Shown piece by piece: positions 45,890 to 56,544 of a stretch of DNA of 64,000 nt. The first letter of the stretch is position 1. Each line of letters starts with the position of its first letter. The stretch covers positions 62,001 through 126,000 of the forward strand of contig JAGVSM010001359.1 of the NCBI GenBank assembly GCA_022494885.1, read 5' to 3'. The notes below the pieces were generated by a model. That model was given only the letters and a program-made list of their open reading frames with translations. It was not told the DNA's origin and searched no databases. Position numbers and translations under genes: made by a program. Origin of the DNA: Micrasema longulum (lineage: Eukaryota > Arthropoda > Insecta > Trichoptera > Brachycentridae).

Positions 45890-46270
45890 AAAGAAGTGAG
45901 ATTTCAGCTGGGATCTGAAATGACTGTGACTGTCGATGGATTCGCAAGCGCGAAGGAAATTGATTCCACGCAGAAGGGCCGATCTCCGAACCTAGTGTTG
46001 GGGCAGCGCCAGATTTCGACTAGTTTTCCTCTGCCTGAATCAAGTGCTGACCTAAAAGTAGATTTGACATGTATTTTCCCTAATACAGAGATCCGATTGG
46101 TATCTTGGAGCCATTTTAGAAGGGATTTGAATACTGTTATTATCTCTGGCCTTTTTAACCAGTGCATATCTCGAAGATGTGAGATGTGAGAGTATTTTTT
46201 TACTCCCGAAATAAGCCTTGCTGCCGCATTGAAAACAGATTGTAGTTTTTCAGTTTGGTTATTTTAGGAG
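45890..46270 (-). mobile_element. CR1-like LINE RT C-terminus
   Basis: The minus strand reads LQSVFNAAARLISGVKKYSH, then ISHLRDMHWLKRPEIITVF and RCPNTRFGDRPFCVES. This is the LQxVxNAAARLxTG..HITxxLRxLHWLPVxxRI..KL pattern of CR1/L2-type LINEs. One frame change near 46190. 5'-truncated. Confidence 0.8.
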
Positions 46271-46639
46271 ATTTGGGTATATTCCATTACAGTAACATTT
46301 TAATCTCAACTGGCAGTAGTCGGTTTCATACTTACTACGATTTGGTACGTATGAATTTCTACGTACGTATTAAAACTTTATTTATTAAAAACTTAAAGTT
46401 TAGAATTAGTGGACTTTAGGGGCTTATTTTTTTTAATTTTATTATTTAAGTAAAATGGGTACATAGTGCAGAGACAATTTTACCATATAAACATAAACAT
46501 AAAACAAAATTTTATATTTGCAGCACTTATGGTGGTCTTAGCATATTCCGCCATCGCTCGAACAACGTCGAACGGGTCGGTTGTATTTTTAAAATTAAAT
46601 ATTTTTATTCGAGATGAAAAATATGTGTCCCATTTTTTC

Positions 46640-47290
46640 TTTTCACCTCTTCGGTTTATCCCTATGCACAAAAAATGAGTCTATATGTCTCTCCGTTGAG
46701 ACGTGAAGGAAACACAAACAAACACACTTTCGCTTTTATAATTTATAAAGTGGCATGGTTGCTCGGATTACAAAGGGGTAATTATTCCTATTTTGAAATA
46801 GAGCAATCTCTTAATCTGTTTTCATCGAAGAGACGTAGAACTGAGATGGACCTTAAATGCATTTTAAAAATACTTCATGCTTTAAGTGATGTCCCATCTC
46901 TGTTGCAATCAATTTCTTTTCATGTTCCCAACCGTCTCACCAGAAGTTAAAATCTGCTATTTATAAAATCTAAGATCAACTTTGGTTTTTATGCCCCAAT
47001 GTCCAGAATGTGTAGATTAGTCAATTCATCACACGATTTGGAATTTTTTGGGATAGATCTTCCGGCTTTTCGTAGATCTCTTCGCGACTTAACAGTGTGG
47101 GATGAAGTTGGATTGGCATGGTTTAGCTCAAAGTTTTAGGTCTTTCGTTTTTTTTAATATGTTGTATACAATTATTGTTTTGCCCTTGTTTGTCTTTGCT
47201 AAATGGTTTTATGTTATTTTTGTTCAGTTTCTTGCATTTATGTTTCTTCATGTTACTGTTGTAATTGCTTAGGCCGTATATATAATAAAT
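46640..47290 (+). mobile_element. Jockey-like LINE C-terminus (family J2) with 3' UTR
   Basis: Reads KVAWLLGLQRGNYSYFEIEQ, KILHALSDVPSLLQSISFHV, PNRLTRS, a stop, then MCRLVNSSHDLEFFGIDLPA..RRSLRDL to TAG near 47139. AT-rich 3' UTR to about 47290. Same family as 39128 and 61695. Preceded at 46470-46640 by unassigned sequence. Confidence 0.82.
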
Positions 47291-47439
47291 AAACAAATAA
47301 TAGTATATAGATGCAAGTTATTCTAAGATATTTTTTTGTTTTGCATGGAATATTCGTGCACCAATTTGAATCATTGCTTCGGGTAAGTGACTCAATGAGT
47401 CCAGGTATTTTATACATAATTGAGAGTAAACAATTTGCT

Positions 47440-47821
47440 CGCATTTTGTCGACACGAGAAACGGCCACAGGTGATGCAACCTGCTCCGGCTCGGCTGTAC
47501 GAGTAAGAATAAGACTCGCATTATTTTGTTGCTTTTCCCACGGCTTTGTATCTCATTCTTTGTTTCCTTTTGCAACCCGAACAATTGAGAGTGGCGGTAG
47601 CGATTATTGATCCATTGTCGGAAGTTCGCCTTGTATCTTGCGCTATGTGAGATTTTCACTTTCTTCCCTTTGTTTCGTTAACCCCGTCATTTAGTTATTG
47701 TGTGCAACGTTATGTGACCCGCCATAGCGTACCTTCCCGTGATCAACTGGGCGGGGATAGCGGAGTTTTGCTAAAATTAGCTAACTCACAATACGGCAAT
47801 TGTACGATTTTGTGCTTGTAG
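47440..47821 (+). promoter_or_regulatory. Possible alternative promoter / 5' UTR or intron island
   Basis: A repeat-free, GC-raised stretch (e.g. CCTGCTCCGGCTCGGCTGTA, GATCAACTGGGCGGGGATAG) runs to the ATG at 47822. The ATG is directly preceded by TTTGTGCTTGTAG, which could equally be a splice acceptor. Confidence 0.35.
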
Positions 47822-47857
47822 ATGCGGGGAGCTCCTGCCCCAGTTAGAGATGACAAG
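47822..47857 (+). CDS. Short ATG exon (MRGAPAPVRDDK), possible alternative first exon
   Basis: 36 nt reading MRGAPAPVRDDK, bounded by an acceptor-like CTTGTAG and a donor GACAAG|GTAAAC at 47858, phase 0. It could be an internal microexon after MASKSIPADK (both ends in frame) or an alternative first exon with the promoter island before it. The peptide is not enough to name a family. The sequence around it is non-repetitive. Confidence 0.4.
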
Positions 47858-48639
47858 GTAAACGATATACGTGTATTTATTACATGTTGAATAACTACGA
47901 TCTGTTAACTCCTGAATTACTCTCCGACGTTTTTACTGACTGCTTTAGCTTGCCAAAATAGACAATACTCCTGTAGAAACGGTTTTGTAGACCCCCGTGA
48001 TCGCCAGCAGAGGTAATGTCTGACCACTCAAAATACCACGATTTGAAGTTCCTAAGACATAAGCCCTCCATGTAATTTGCCAAACTTATTTTATTATATG
48101 CATACTTATAGATTACATTCATACCTATTATATTTGTGTACACTTTTGCAAATACGACCCTAAATTATAATATTGTTTTTGCCGCAACATATCGGTTCCT
48201 TAGAACAAGCATTGTGTATATAAGAACCGATAGATCCTCTCAAGTATTCCGCTATACCGCACTCCTTCGCTTGCTTGATTTATCCTTAGTGTTTAAGTAT
48301 AATATTTGTTTGTTATTTGGCTTATGTGATTTTTCTAATATATAAATAAAAAAATAATAAATAAAACTCACAGTGAAAAGGGCGTTGAAATAACTCGAGT
48401 AAAAATTAAAAACCGCGGTTTTTATAGTAGCCGTCCCAATTGCTATCTCTTCTTCCTAGTGGGGAATTGAGGTCATTTTCCATTTCTCTGACTGCCAACA
48501 ACCCTACTTCTATTCTGGGTAATCAGTGTTTTGGATGTTTTGATATTTTATTGTTTACATACAAGAAATGTATGATTCGCCTTCTGCACTGTCCTTAAGA
48601 CGACAGTAGGTCAAGCGACAGTGGGCATTAGTTTCCGGA
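47858..48639. other. Unassigned stretch
   Basis: 47900-48100 has a minus-strand open frame (DITSAGDHGGLQNRFYRSI) and 48170-48290 a plus-strand one (YRTDRSSQVFRYTALLRLLD); both look vaguely like LINE tails but I cannot support either. Confidence 0.25.
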
Positions 48640-48890
48640 TAAATCCCATTAAATATTGAACAATATTTTTAGTATGTCCTAATGTTTGTTGTCAAGGGCT
48701 AGATTCCACCACCTAAGAAATTATCAAGATTAATATTTATCGCAAAGAAGTGAATTTGAAAGTCGGGGCTTTTACAGCGCTTATAACCATTCATTAGCTG
48801 GTTTAAAAATCTTTTAATTCAGTCAGATGAATTTCATCCACCCATGTTTGAACATGCATATTTATTCAATTTTCGTAAATATTTTGAATA
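48640..48890 (+). repeat. Dispersed repeat family E, diverged
   Basis: TATGTCCTAATGTTTGTTGT and GCTTATAACCATTCATTAGC, then CATGTTTGAACATGCATATT. The most diverged copy. Confidence 0.5.
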
Positions 48891-48947
48891 CTTTTAAAAG
48901 TGGCTTTTTTGCTTATACCTGCTAAACTTTGCTTGTATCCGTATATA

Positions 48948-49231
48948 CAGGGTGTTCATAAACCCTGTCACATCCGAAACCACGATGATTTGTATGAGCA
49001 AGAAGGCATATTAAAATATTTTTTTAGAACGAAAAAAATTTAAAAAAATAAAATATCAAAAAAGCAAATGGTTGCTTACTTCTGCAGGGGAGAAACAAGG
49101 AGAGTTTTTTTTAAATACTTTATTTAAAAATAAATCTTTGTTCTAAATATTTTTTTAAATATGCTAATATGTCTTATTTCCCATACTGATAATCGTGGTT
49201 TCGGATGTGACAGGGTTTAAAGAACACCCTG
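48948..49231. mobile_element. TA-flanked MITE (copy 4, GC-rich core deleted)
   Basis: Ends CAGGGTGTTCATAAACCCTG and (inverted) CAGGGTGTTCTTTAAACCCT, with TA on both sides. The right half of the CTGCAGGGGAG hairpin is missing, so the core no longer folds. 284 bp. Confidence 0.8.
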
Positions 49232-49294
49232 TATACTACACCATCTCAACCAAACTTTAATCCGGCAGACTTCATACCTACTACTTAACTCAAC

Positions 49295-49690
49295 ATCATT
49301 CCCCTTCTGCACCCAGTGGTGTATAGGGCATTGTTAAACCGAATATCGCGTGTTTCGATCATCTGTTACATGAAGGTTAGGTGATCAATCCCACGTTTCA
49401 GGCGCCAATCCAGGAACAATGAAATATTGCAGTTGAAACAAATCCTAAAATCACTATTTCAAGTCCACCCTGCCAGGAATCGAACCCAGAACCTCAAGAA
49501 TAAAATGCGATCGCGCAAACCTCTACACAACGAGGTGTACTTATCTCCATTCAATTTCCTTATTCAAGATTTTTACCTTAGGACAGCCATCGGCATCGAG
49601 TCTAAAACGCTCGTCCAGGGTTCCGGTTCTGCTTCACACCCAGAACTGTATTCTTTACCCGCCTGGACACAAAAATTTAACTCAATTTTA
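49295..49690 (-). mobile_element. Composite tRNA-SINE, family 2 (long form)
   Basis: Minus strand: 5' extension (CTGGACGAGCGTTTTAGACT), tRNA-like part (CCTCGTTGTGTAGAGGTTTG, B box GGTTCGATTCC), body and tail, collinear with 24545-24937. Confidence 0.75.
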
Positions 49691-50094
49691 AAGAAAATGT
49701 TGGTTGACTTACTTTTGTTTAATACAAAATATAAGTGTATCATGTTATTGTTTAAATTATAATAGTATTTTATCTGCGTTTTTTCGCACTGTATTTTCGC
49801 TATAAATGCCATTTACCGTATTTTGATTTAAGTGTGATTTTCTCACTAAACTGTGGTAAGGAAAATGCTTTTTGTCGTTACTTTACGGTTCTTTTAGTAA
49901 ATTCATTTTTCCACGGTAGGTGTGTTCATTTTATACGGTCTTATTTTTTTAATGACCTAATTCTCACTGTTCCGTTTGAAACATGAACTTCTAAATTAAT
50001 AAAAAAACATTCCTTTAATGAATGGACTACAAGTATATCATATATCAAAACTGAAACTTAGTAACTGATTTATTTTTTACAGTCTTTGTATTCT
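49691..50094. other. Unassigned AT-rich stretch
   Basis: Nothing recognised. Confidence 0.35.
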
Positions 50095-50655
50095 TCTTCT
50101 TATGGTTCCTCTCCCCGGTGGAGGTTGGAAATCATCATTGCGATTCTTACTTTATTGGCAGCTGCCCTGAACAAGGACTGAGTGCTGCAATGGAACCAGT
50201 CGCGCAAGTTCTTAAGCCAAGAGATGCGTCTTCCACCTGCACTGCGTCTCCCTTCAATCCTTCCCTGTAGAATGACTTGTAAAATTTTATATTTTTCGCC
50301 TCTCATCACATGCCCAAAGTACTCAAGTTTTATTTTCTTTATGGTCTTCAGTACCTCTTTATCGTTTTCCATCCGTCGGAGAACATCATCGTTTCGGACT
50401 CTATCCACCCAGAAGATTTTTAATATCCTCCTGTAGCACCACATTTCAAAGGTTTCGATCTTTTTTGAAGTGTTTTGGGTGAGTGTCCACGTTTCGACGC
50501 CGTAAAAAGTACTGAGAACACGTAACATCGCATTCGGAGGTCTAAATTAAAGTCTCTACTGCAAAGAAGGTCACGCATCCTGAAAAAGCAGTCTCGCGCC
50601 ACCTCTATTCTGACTTTGATCTCTTGCGAGTGATCCCATTTATCATTCAGCCAGC
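50095..50655 (-). mobile_element. LINE reverse-transcriptase C-terminus
   Basis: The minus strand reads WLNDKWDHSQEIKVRIEVAR, DCFFRMRDLLCSRDFNLDLR, a frameshift, FYGVETWTLTQNTSKKIETF, EMWCYRRILKIFWVDRVRND, KIKLEYFGHVMRGEKYKILQ and GGRRISWLKNLRDWF..RIAMMISNLHRGEEP. These are the GxExWTL, YRRIL, YFGHxMR and RRRxSWLxNLRxW motifs of a LINE RT. One frameshift near 50520. No polymerase core. Confidence 0.9.
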
Positions 50656-50779
50656 ATCTTTTTTTTTATATCAATTTTTGTATTAATTTTTATTAATTAA
50701 AAATAATCTTCCCTCACGAAGACAGAGTGTACTTTTTTCAGTATTTCAGGAGGAAGAAAAAACCTTTTTTAGATTTTTT

Positions 50780-50930
50780 TCTTTCAACTGGCGGTAATCG
50801 AACTTACGACGCTAGTTTTACAGTTAGCCGTTTAACAAACTGCGCCACGCCACATTTGTATTATTTACATGAAAGTAAGGTGATAAATATTTCGCTTCAG
50901 GTATCAGCAGGGATAATAAATAAAATAGAA
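50780..50930 (-). mobile_element. tRNA-like fragment plus SINE family 2 body piece
   Basis: Minus strand: GGCGTGGCGCAGTTTGTTAA and AAGTTCGATTACCGCC resemble a tRNA A/B box arrangement. The neighbouring GTAAGGTGATAAATATTTCG..CAGGTATCAGCAGGGATAAT resembles the family 2 body. The pairing is too poor for a real tRNA gene. Confidence 0.45.
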
Positions 50931-50954
50931 ATGCCAAAATCTTTTCTAACACTC

Positions 50955-51600
50955 CGGTTATGAGGACATTGTATAATTCCTCGGTAAGAAGTCGTTTGGA
51001 GTTTAGTTCCATTATTTGGTCGCCACATGAGACCCGATACTCTTTGATGGTGGAGAGAGTGCAGAAGAAATGTCTGCGCTATCTGTACCTAAAAGAGTGT
51101 GGATATTATTATCCTTGGCTCTTCCCAACCGACTTTTTACTGGGGATGCTAGGTTTCTTATGCTCATTATAGGCTCATTATGGATGAGGAGGGACGTTCA
51201 TTTGAGTGTTCATTTCTTCCAGGTGATTGGTGGTTGCGTACGTAACTCAGTAATTCTAATGGATGTAGGTCTGTTCGTACCTGATTACTATTTTCGACAA
51301 AGACAGCATCGATTGTTTTGCCTACCACGATGCAAAACCAACCTGCTAATGGATTTGCCGATTGATATAGCAATCTTGCTACTTAATCGCATCACCTCGG
51401 ATGTCGACATATTTGACGACAGTGGGCCTTCCCTCAAGAAAGAGCTTTCTAACTTATAATTATTTTTTTTACACTTTTTTAAAATATTATACTAACATAA
51501 CTATCTTTTTTCATTTGTGATTTATTATTGTATTTAGAATGAATTGTATTTTTTTTCTGTAATGTTCTAAATAACTGAAATAAAATTAAAATTAAAATAA
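50955..51600 (+). mobile_element. Jockey-like LINE C-terminus (family J1)
   Basis: Reads YNSSVRSRLEFSSIIWSPHE, then VQKKCLRYLYLKECGYYYPW; a frame change near 51170; VHFFQVIGGCVRNSVILMDV, RQRQHRLFCLPRCKTNL and SDVDIFDDSGPSL to a stop at 51459. The 3' UTR ends in AAAATTAAAATTAAAATAAA. The fullest of the four J1 copies. Confidence 0.88.
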
Positions 51601-51689
51601 AATATTGCGATGTGAAATCACTTCTTAAAAATGTGTTTTATTTTTTAATGTTGTAATTGCAGACACTTATTAAAGAATAATAAAAATAT

Positions 51690-52090
51690 TACGCGAGTAT
51701 AAGAACAACGAAGCTGCTCGTTAGCGATGTAATAACATATTGCGTATTCGCCTAGAAAATAGTCATAAACGTTATACGTTTGTCCTAGAACTAGTTCCTA
51801 CGTAGCTGCCGCCATTATCGATCATTCATTCATTGCGTTTCACAGCTGAGCGCTTCAATTTAATCAGGCTGTAAGCTGTAACCTTTTCGCCGTATCGACC
51901 GGGTCCAAAGTGTTAAATTAATTTTCGAAATGGCCTCCCGTCGTATATACGAATAACTCGTTCAATCCGAATCCGGGTACGCCCGTCTACGGGAATAGTT
52001 CTCAACAGAACAATATCGTGAGACCGCCTAAACGTACCACGAAAACCGGTCTAATGAGCCTCAAGACAACTACTCGTATCTGATAGAGAA
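51690..52090 (+). other. CpG-richer island with coding-like stretch, unidentified
   Basis: A repeat-free island. GAAATGG at about 51929 opens MASRRIYE and stops, while the +1 frame runs YTNNSFNPNPGTPVYGNSSQ, QNNIVRPPKRTTKTGLMSLK, TTTRI to a stop near 52081. It looks like a 5' UTR and N-terminus, or a decayed retrocopy with one frameshift. I do not recognise the protein. Confidence 0.3.
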
Positions 52091-52159
52091 TGGATTTCAT
52101 TTACAATAGGGAAATATCACGTTATTTTTTTAAAAATTAAAAAAAATAAAGGTCTATGA

Positions 52160-52545
52160 AATACTGTCCAGTAAAAAAAATTTTTTTTTGCTAATTATTA
52201 GTAACGTAAAAAACATTTTTAAATTTGTAATTTTGAATTCCGCAAAAGCGGACATTCCTTTGTTCATGCCCCTAACACGTCACGATTCATGTTTGTTTTT
52301 TCCTGCCCATTCAAATTTGTTCAGAACATTGTCACGAATCTTGACGTCACAACTAGCAAGGCCAAACATGTTGCGTTTTTCTAGCAACTTTTTTATTGAA
52401 TTTCTTTTTTACATTTATGTATGAAAATATTTCTCCACAATATCCATATTGATTACGAAAATACAATTATATATTCTAAATCCATTTCACATATTTTTAT
52501 CGGTATTTCGATTATTTTTATCATATACTTTTAAGATATTTCCCT
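52160..52545 (+). repeat. Dispersed repeat, inverse of 16500-16890
   Basis: CTATGAAATACTGTCCAGTA, ACGAATCTTGACGTCACAAC and TTCTCCACAATATCCATATT match the other copy in opposite orientation over about 380 bp. Confidence 0.75.
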
Positions 52546-53390
52546 ATTATCCGATCTGATATTAATCTTAATTTATCTCTCCCTATCATCTTCTTTGTTT
52601 TTCTCGTTTCTTAATAAAATATAATGTTCCGATTTACATTCGTAAAATAATTAAAAAATGAAATCAAATAAAAAAAATTACCAACCATGATATTCCTTCG
52701 AAGCTAGAGATATAAATAAGTAGGGAGCTTTATAATATTTATAAAATTGAATTGAGCTTGTCCATTTTGAAAAAATATGAAAAACATTTTTTTTTACTTA
52801 TTTGTATATGTTGTACCAATTTATTTTTCTTCGGATTATAAACAAAACTAATAATAAAAATCATGTGACCTCACTGGGGTTACCCGTACCGAGTACACTT
52901 AATAATATACTTTTTTTTCGTGTGAAAATATACAAAGTTGATATACAGAGAGAAATTACAAAACGTTAAGACAGTTTTAAACACTACTTATTTATGTCTA
53001 TAATTAATTTCTGTATACCTGTATTATTTATATCTATAAAACGCGTAATAAAATAACAAAAACATAACAAAATTTATACGTTTGTTGAGCAGGTGAATCA
53101 ATATTGGTTTCGGCGAATGAGACAATCCATTTAACTTCTACCCGGCTCCACTATCCATGATAACACGATAACCAATAGCTTAACATAAACTGTAAGTATT
53201 ATGCCAATGTTTTATGTGTTGTTTATTTTTTATTCTTAGTGTACCGGAATAAATAAAAATAAGATTACCAATGACGAGAGAAACGGGGTCTCAAAACTCA
53301 TTGTGCAAGGGTTTACCTCTAGTTTATATTCTATTTTAGGCTGATTTTATCAAGGATATATACCGACAGACAAAAATACTTCCTTTCAAG
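52546..53390. other. AT-rich stretch
   Basis: No gene or repeat I can support. Confidence 0.35.
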
Positions 53391-54100
53391 GTGATGCCAC
53401 TGCATGACATAACCAATACTGTTTTGAATATCATACATTTTTCAACAATTTCAATAACAATATGCGGTACTCGGGGAAGAACAAAGTTCGGCAGAAGGTC
53501 TCTGGAAAATATTAGCCATTCCGAATTTAATAAAGTGCCCGATGAGCTAAAACACGAAAAGTCGAATAAAAAATCCAGAAGTGTCACAATAAAAAAATAT
53601 TACTTTAATCTTTTTGATAGTGATAGTTATTAATGTAATTTATATAGATGGTGTAAAATACTATGTTTTGTTTCTCATATAATGTTTTCTTACTATTTCG
53701 GATGTACTAACTATGTATGATATTATGTATTGTCACAAAAATGTTTTTTTTCATTTTTATGTACGGTCCCAAATTAGTTTTTTTAATAACTCCTGGGAGT
53801 ATAATATGTACTTTTTGTATTATATGTTTTATTAATAATAATAAAAAAAAAAAACATTTGAGTGTTTCAATTTCTTTCCCACCTTTAACACCCCTTTCCT
53901 CATTGTTTATTGTACATTTTTATTTAAATTAATTTCTGTTTTTCTAAAAAGTTTTTTTTATTTGTATTTTGTTATATAATCAAATTAAAACGATTGTATT
54001 ATGCCTACAATATGATCATATGAGCCATTTATTTTCTGAAATCAAACGGTTTAGGAAGGTAGGAAGAAATTTATTTTTGGCAATATACCCGCCTTTATTT
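53391..54100 (+). mobile_element. Probable LINE C-terminus and 3' UTR (family U)
   Basis: A frame reads GTRGRTKFGRRSLENISHSE, FNKVPDELKHEKSNKKSRS, VTIKKYYFNLF to a stop near 53631, like the FGxRSxxxxGxxxFNxLPxxLK tail of Jockey-type RTs. A UTR ends in CAAACGGTTTAGGAAGG and GGCAATATACCCGCC, which is family U (see 32795, 55513). Confidence 0.5.
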
Positions 54101-54224
54101 ATTTATTATATGTATACGCCTAGGGCTCGAGGGCTTTAACATGATAAGTATACAATTAAAATTCAGGAGTTTTATGTAGAACACGTAAAACAAGTTAATA
54201 TGTCGGTACTTATCTAATATAAAC

Positions 54225-54480
54225 AAATTTCAACAGGGGGATGGAGAATACCTTGAATAAGGGAATATGGAAGTCTAGGCATTTACAGGGCTTATGACCT
54301 GTCATTGGCTGGTTTAAGTGGCCACTTTACTCACCGTGTAACATTCACCATTTTGCCTATGTTTGAATATCCATATTTCTTCAACTCTTCCATTTGTTGA
54401 TTTTAGTGAAGTTAAAGAGCTGAAACCTTTATTGTAGTGAAGAGATTCATCTGACTGAATTATTTCACTTATCTAATATA
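54225..54480 (+). repeat. Dispersed repeat family E (best copy)
   Basis: TCTAGGCATTTACAGGGCTT, GACCTGTCATTGGCTGGTTT, AAGTGGCCACTTTACTCACC and GAGATTCATCTGACTGAATT, in the same order as at 36481. Confidence 0.7.
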
Positions 54481-54669
54481 CAACAGTTTAAAAAAAATAT
54501 TTTTTCGAAGTATCGAATGACATTATGCTTTATAGATATGACTAAAGATAGAATTAATGATTTAAATAAATAAGTAAAAACGTCATTATGACCAAGTTCT
54601 GCACCAAACCAATATTCTTCAGCGGTGAATCGTTCTTGGCCTTCCGTGCTATTATGAAACCGCCCTCGT

Positions 54670-54740
54670 GCCCGTAGAAAATATTTATATCTCGCGTATT
54701 TTGTATGTAAATACGTGAGATAAAAGTGTTTTCTACGGCC
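54670..54740. repeat. Hairpin related to 32288-32388
   Basis: CCGTAGAAAATATTTATATC..CGCGTATTT pairs with AATACGTG..AAGTGTTTTCTACGG across a short TGTATGTA loop. Outer GCCCTCGTG/GCCAGAGCG is as in the other hairpin. Confidence 0.65.
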
Positions 54741-54794
54741 GCCAGAGCGTTTTTGAATATCACCCCTGAATTCAATATTGCGCCATAGCCAAAA

Positions 54795-55080
54795 TTAGAC
54801 GGGGTCATTAAGAATAAAAAATTGTGATATAAAGTGCAAGCATTTACAGGACGTATGACCTGTAAACTTTTGGTTTAGGGCCACATAATTCCCGTAGGAA
54901 GAAGCTCGAGCACAGTAGTAGTGAAATATCGTTTGGTATTCAAGGTGACATTCAAACGTCCATGTTACCGCTACCCATCCCCCTCTGTCTCCGCGAGAGT
55001 ACGCATAGAAGGTGCATGGCCGCACTTTCTCATCTTGACACACTTCACACTGCGTATTCTAATTTTGAATTGCGTCACGT
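54795..55080. other. GC-raised, unassigned stretch
   Basis: Starts with a short piece like family E (CATTTACAGGACGTATGACC), then unique sequence with an open minus-strand frame (CQDEKVRPCTFYAYSRGDRG) that I do not recognise. Confidence 0.3.
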
Positions 55081-55399
55081 GATGCGGTCTGTGTAGTCAA
55101 TACTATACTTAAATTTATTGTATTTAATTTATTTTTTGAAAATAACAACAAATTGTACAATAGAAACATTTTCCATAATAGTAATACTAAGTAATAAATT
55201 TCAATGAACATTCATAAAATATGCGGGATGTAAATAAGGAGGGAAAAAATAATAATTTATTATTTACAAATAAATAACGTAAGAAGTATTATGAAACATA
55301 CTTTTAAAAAAATATATAAATAATAAAAATAGATTTTCTTAGATATACCAATAAAGATTTTATTTCACCAATAGTACATCGATTATGTCCAAAGTACCT

Positions 55400-55840
55400 A
55401 TGGAATCCTAGGTATTCCTGATCGTAATCGTTGACTGGTTTAAATTATCTTTTAAACACTGTGTAACATTCACCATTTTGCCAATGAATATCTGAATACC
55501 GATATCTTGAGTTTTAAATTCGTTTTTTTCTTTTCCCCTCTTCATTCCTTCCCATTCCCCTCTGGTGTAGATTTTTAGTTTATTTTCGTTTCAAATTTTG
55601 TATACAATTATAAGAATCTGTATTAATACCTAGAGTATGTCCGTATACTACTTATTTTCATAAACTGAACGGTTTGTGTACGTGGGAAGAAATTGCCTTA
55701 AGGCAATATGCCCGCCCTTGTATTATTTCATCTGTTGATTTTTGTGAAGCAAAATAACTAAAAACCTTATTAATGTATGGTGAGATTCATCTAAATTATT
55801 GCATCTACTAGGAAACGCCTGAAAATACTTCTTTTTTTTT
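55400..55840 (+). repeat. Dispersed repeat family E split by a LINE UTR piece
   Basis: The left half ends at TTTTGCCAATGAATATCTG and the right half resumes at CATCTGTTGATTTTTGTGAA. The inserted 55513-55726 is family U (GGGAAGAAATTGCCTTAAGG). The repeat ends in AAACGCCTGAAA and a T run. Confidence 0.65.
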
Positions 55841-56129
55841 TTTACAGGTGTTTGCTTTGGTGGCTGTACTCGCCAATAGTATATATTTAATTTTATTTAT
55901 TGATTTGGCGTTTATTTTCTAGAACTCCATATTAATACTTTTGATATAAAAATCTGAAACCCTGATTCGTTTAAAAATACCCAACAAGGCGAGTTGTCAC
56001 AGATTTTTTTATATCGTAAAAAATAAATAATGTGTGCGGTAAACAGACTCAGCGTTTGATTTTTATATCAAAAAAACTTTTTAAATTTGTTATCTTATAT
56101 TTAGACCAGATGGTTTAATCATTCAGGTA

Positions 56130-56260
56130 CATTAAAAATATTCATCATCTAGTGGTGCATAGGGTACACCAATCGCAGGGTATCTTGATCATTTCTGCTG
56201 TATTAAGGTAATATGATCAGTCTTAGGCTTAAGGTGCCAGTCTAGAGACTTCAAAATATT
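56130..56260 (-). mobile_element. SINE family 2 body fragment
   Basis: TCATCTAGTGGTGCATAGGG, TATCTTGATCATTTCTGCTG and AAGGTGCCAGTCTAGAGACT match the family 2 body. No tRNA head. Confidence 0.6.
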
Positions 56261-56544
56261 CTAGTGTAAAAATACCTTTTTAAACTATTTTTTTTTGTTT
56301 AAAAATATTACTTTATCATTACTGAAATTTATATATTTATTTTAACACTATGTAGCACAATACAGATATTAGGTACTAAGTAATTTAATATGCACATTTC
56401 TCAACTCTTCCCTTATTCTTTTTTATCCATGCACCCTTATACATGAGTTGTAATGCACATTTATACCTAAAAGTAGTATTTATATTTCCTTAAGCTTCTT
56501 TTTATTTCGGTAATGTTGTTATGCAATGTAAAAAAAATACGGTT

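Noticed and set aside
45896..46189. Plus-strand 97-codon open frame
   Set aside because: The minus strand reads a clear CR1-like RT tail (LQSVFNAAARLISG); the plus frame is its antisense.
50786..50853. Possible genuine tRNA gene on the minus strand
   Set aside because: A and B boxes are suggestive, but the T arm and anticodon arm do not pair properly and a SINE body piece lies alongside.
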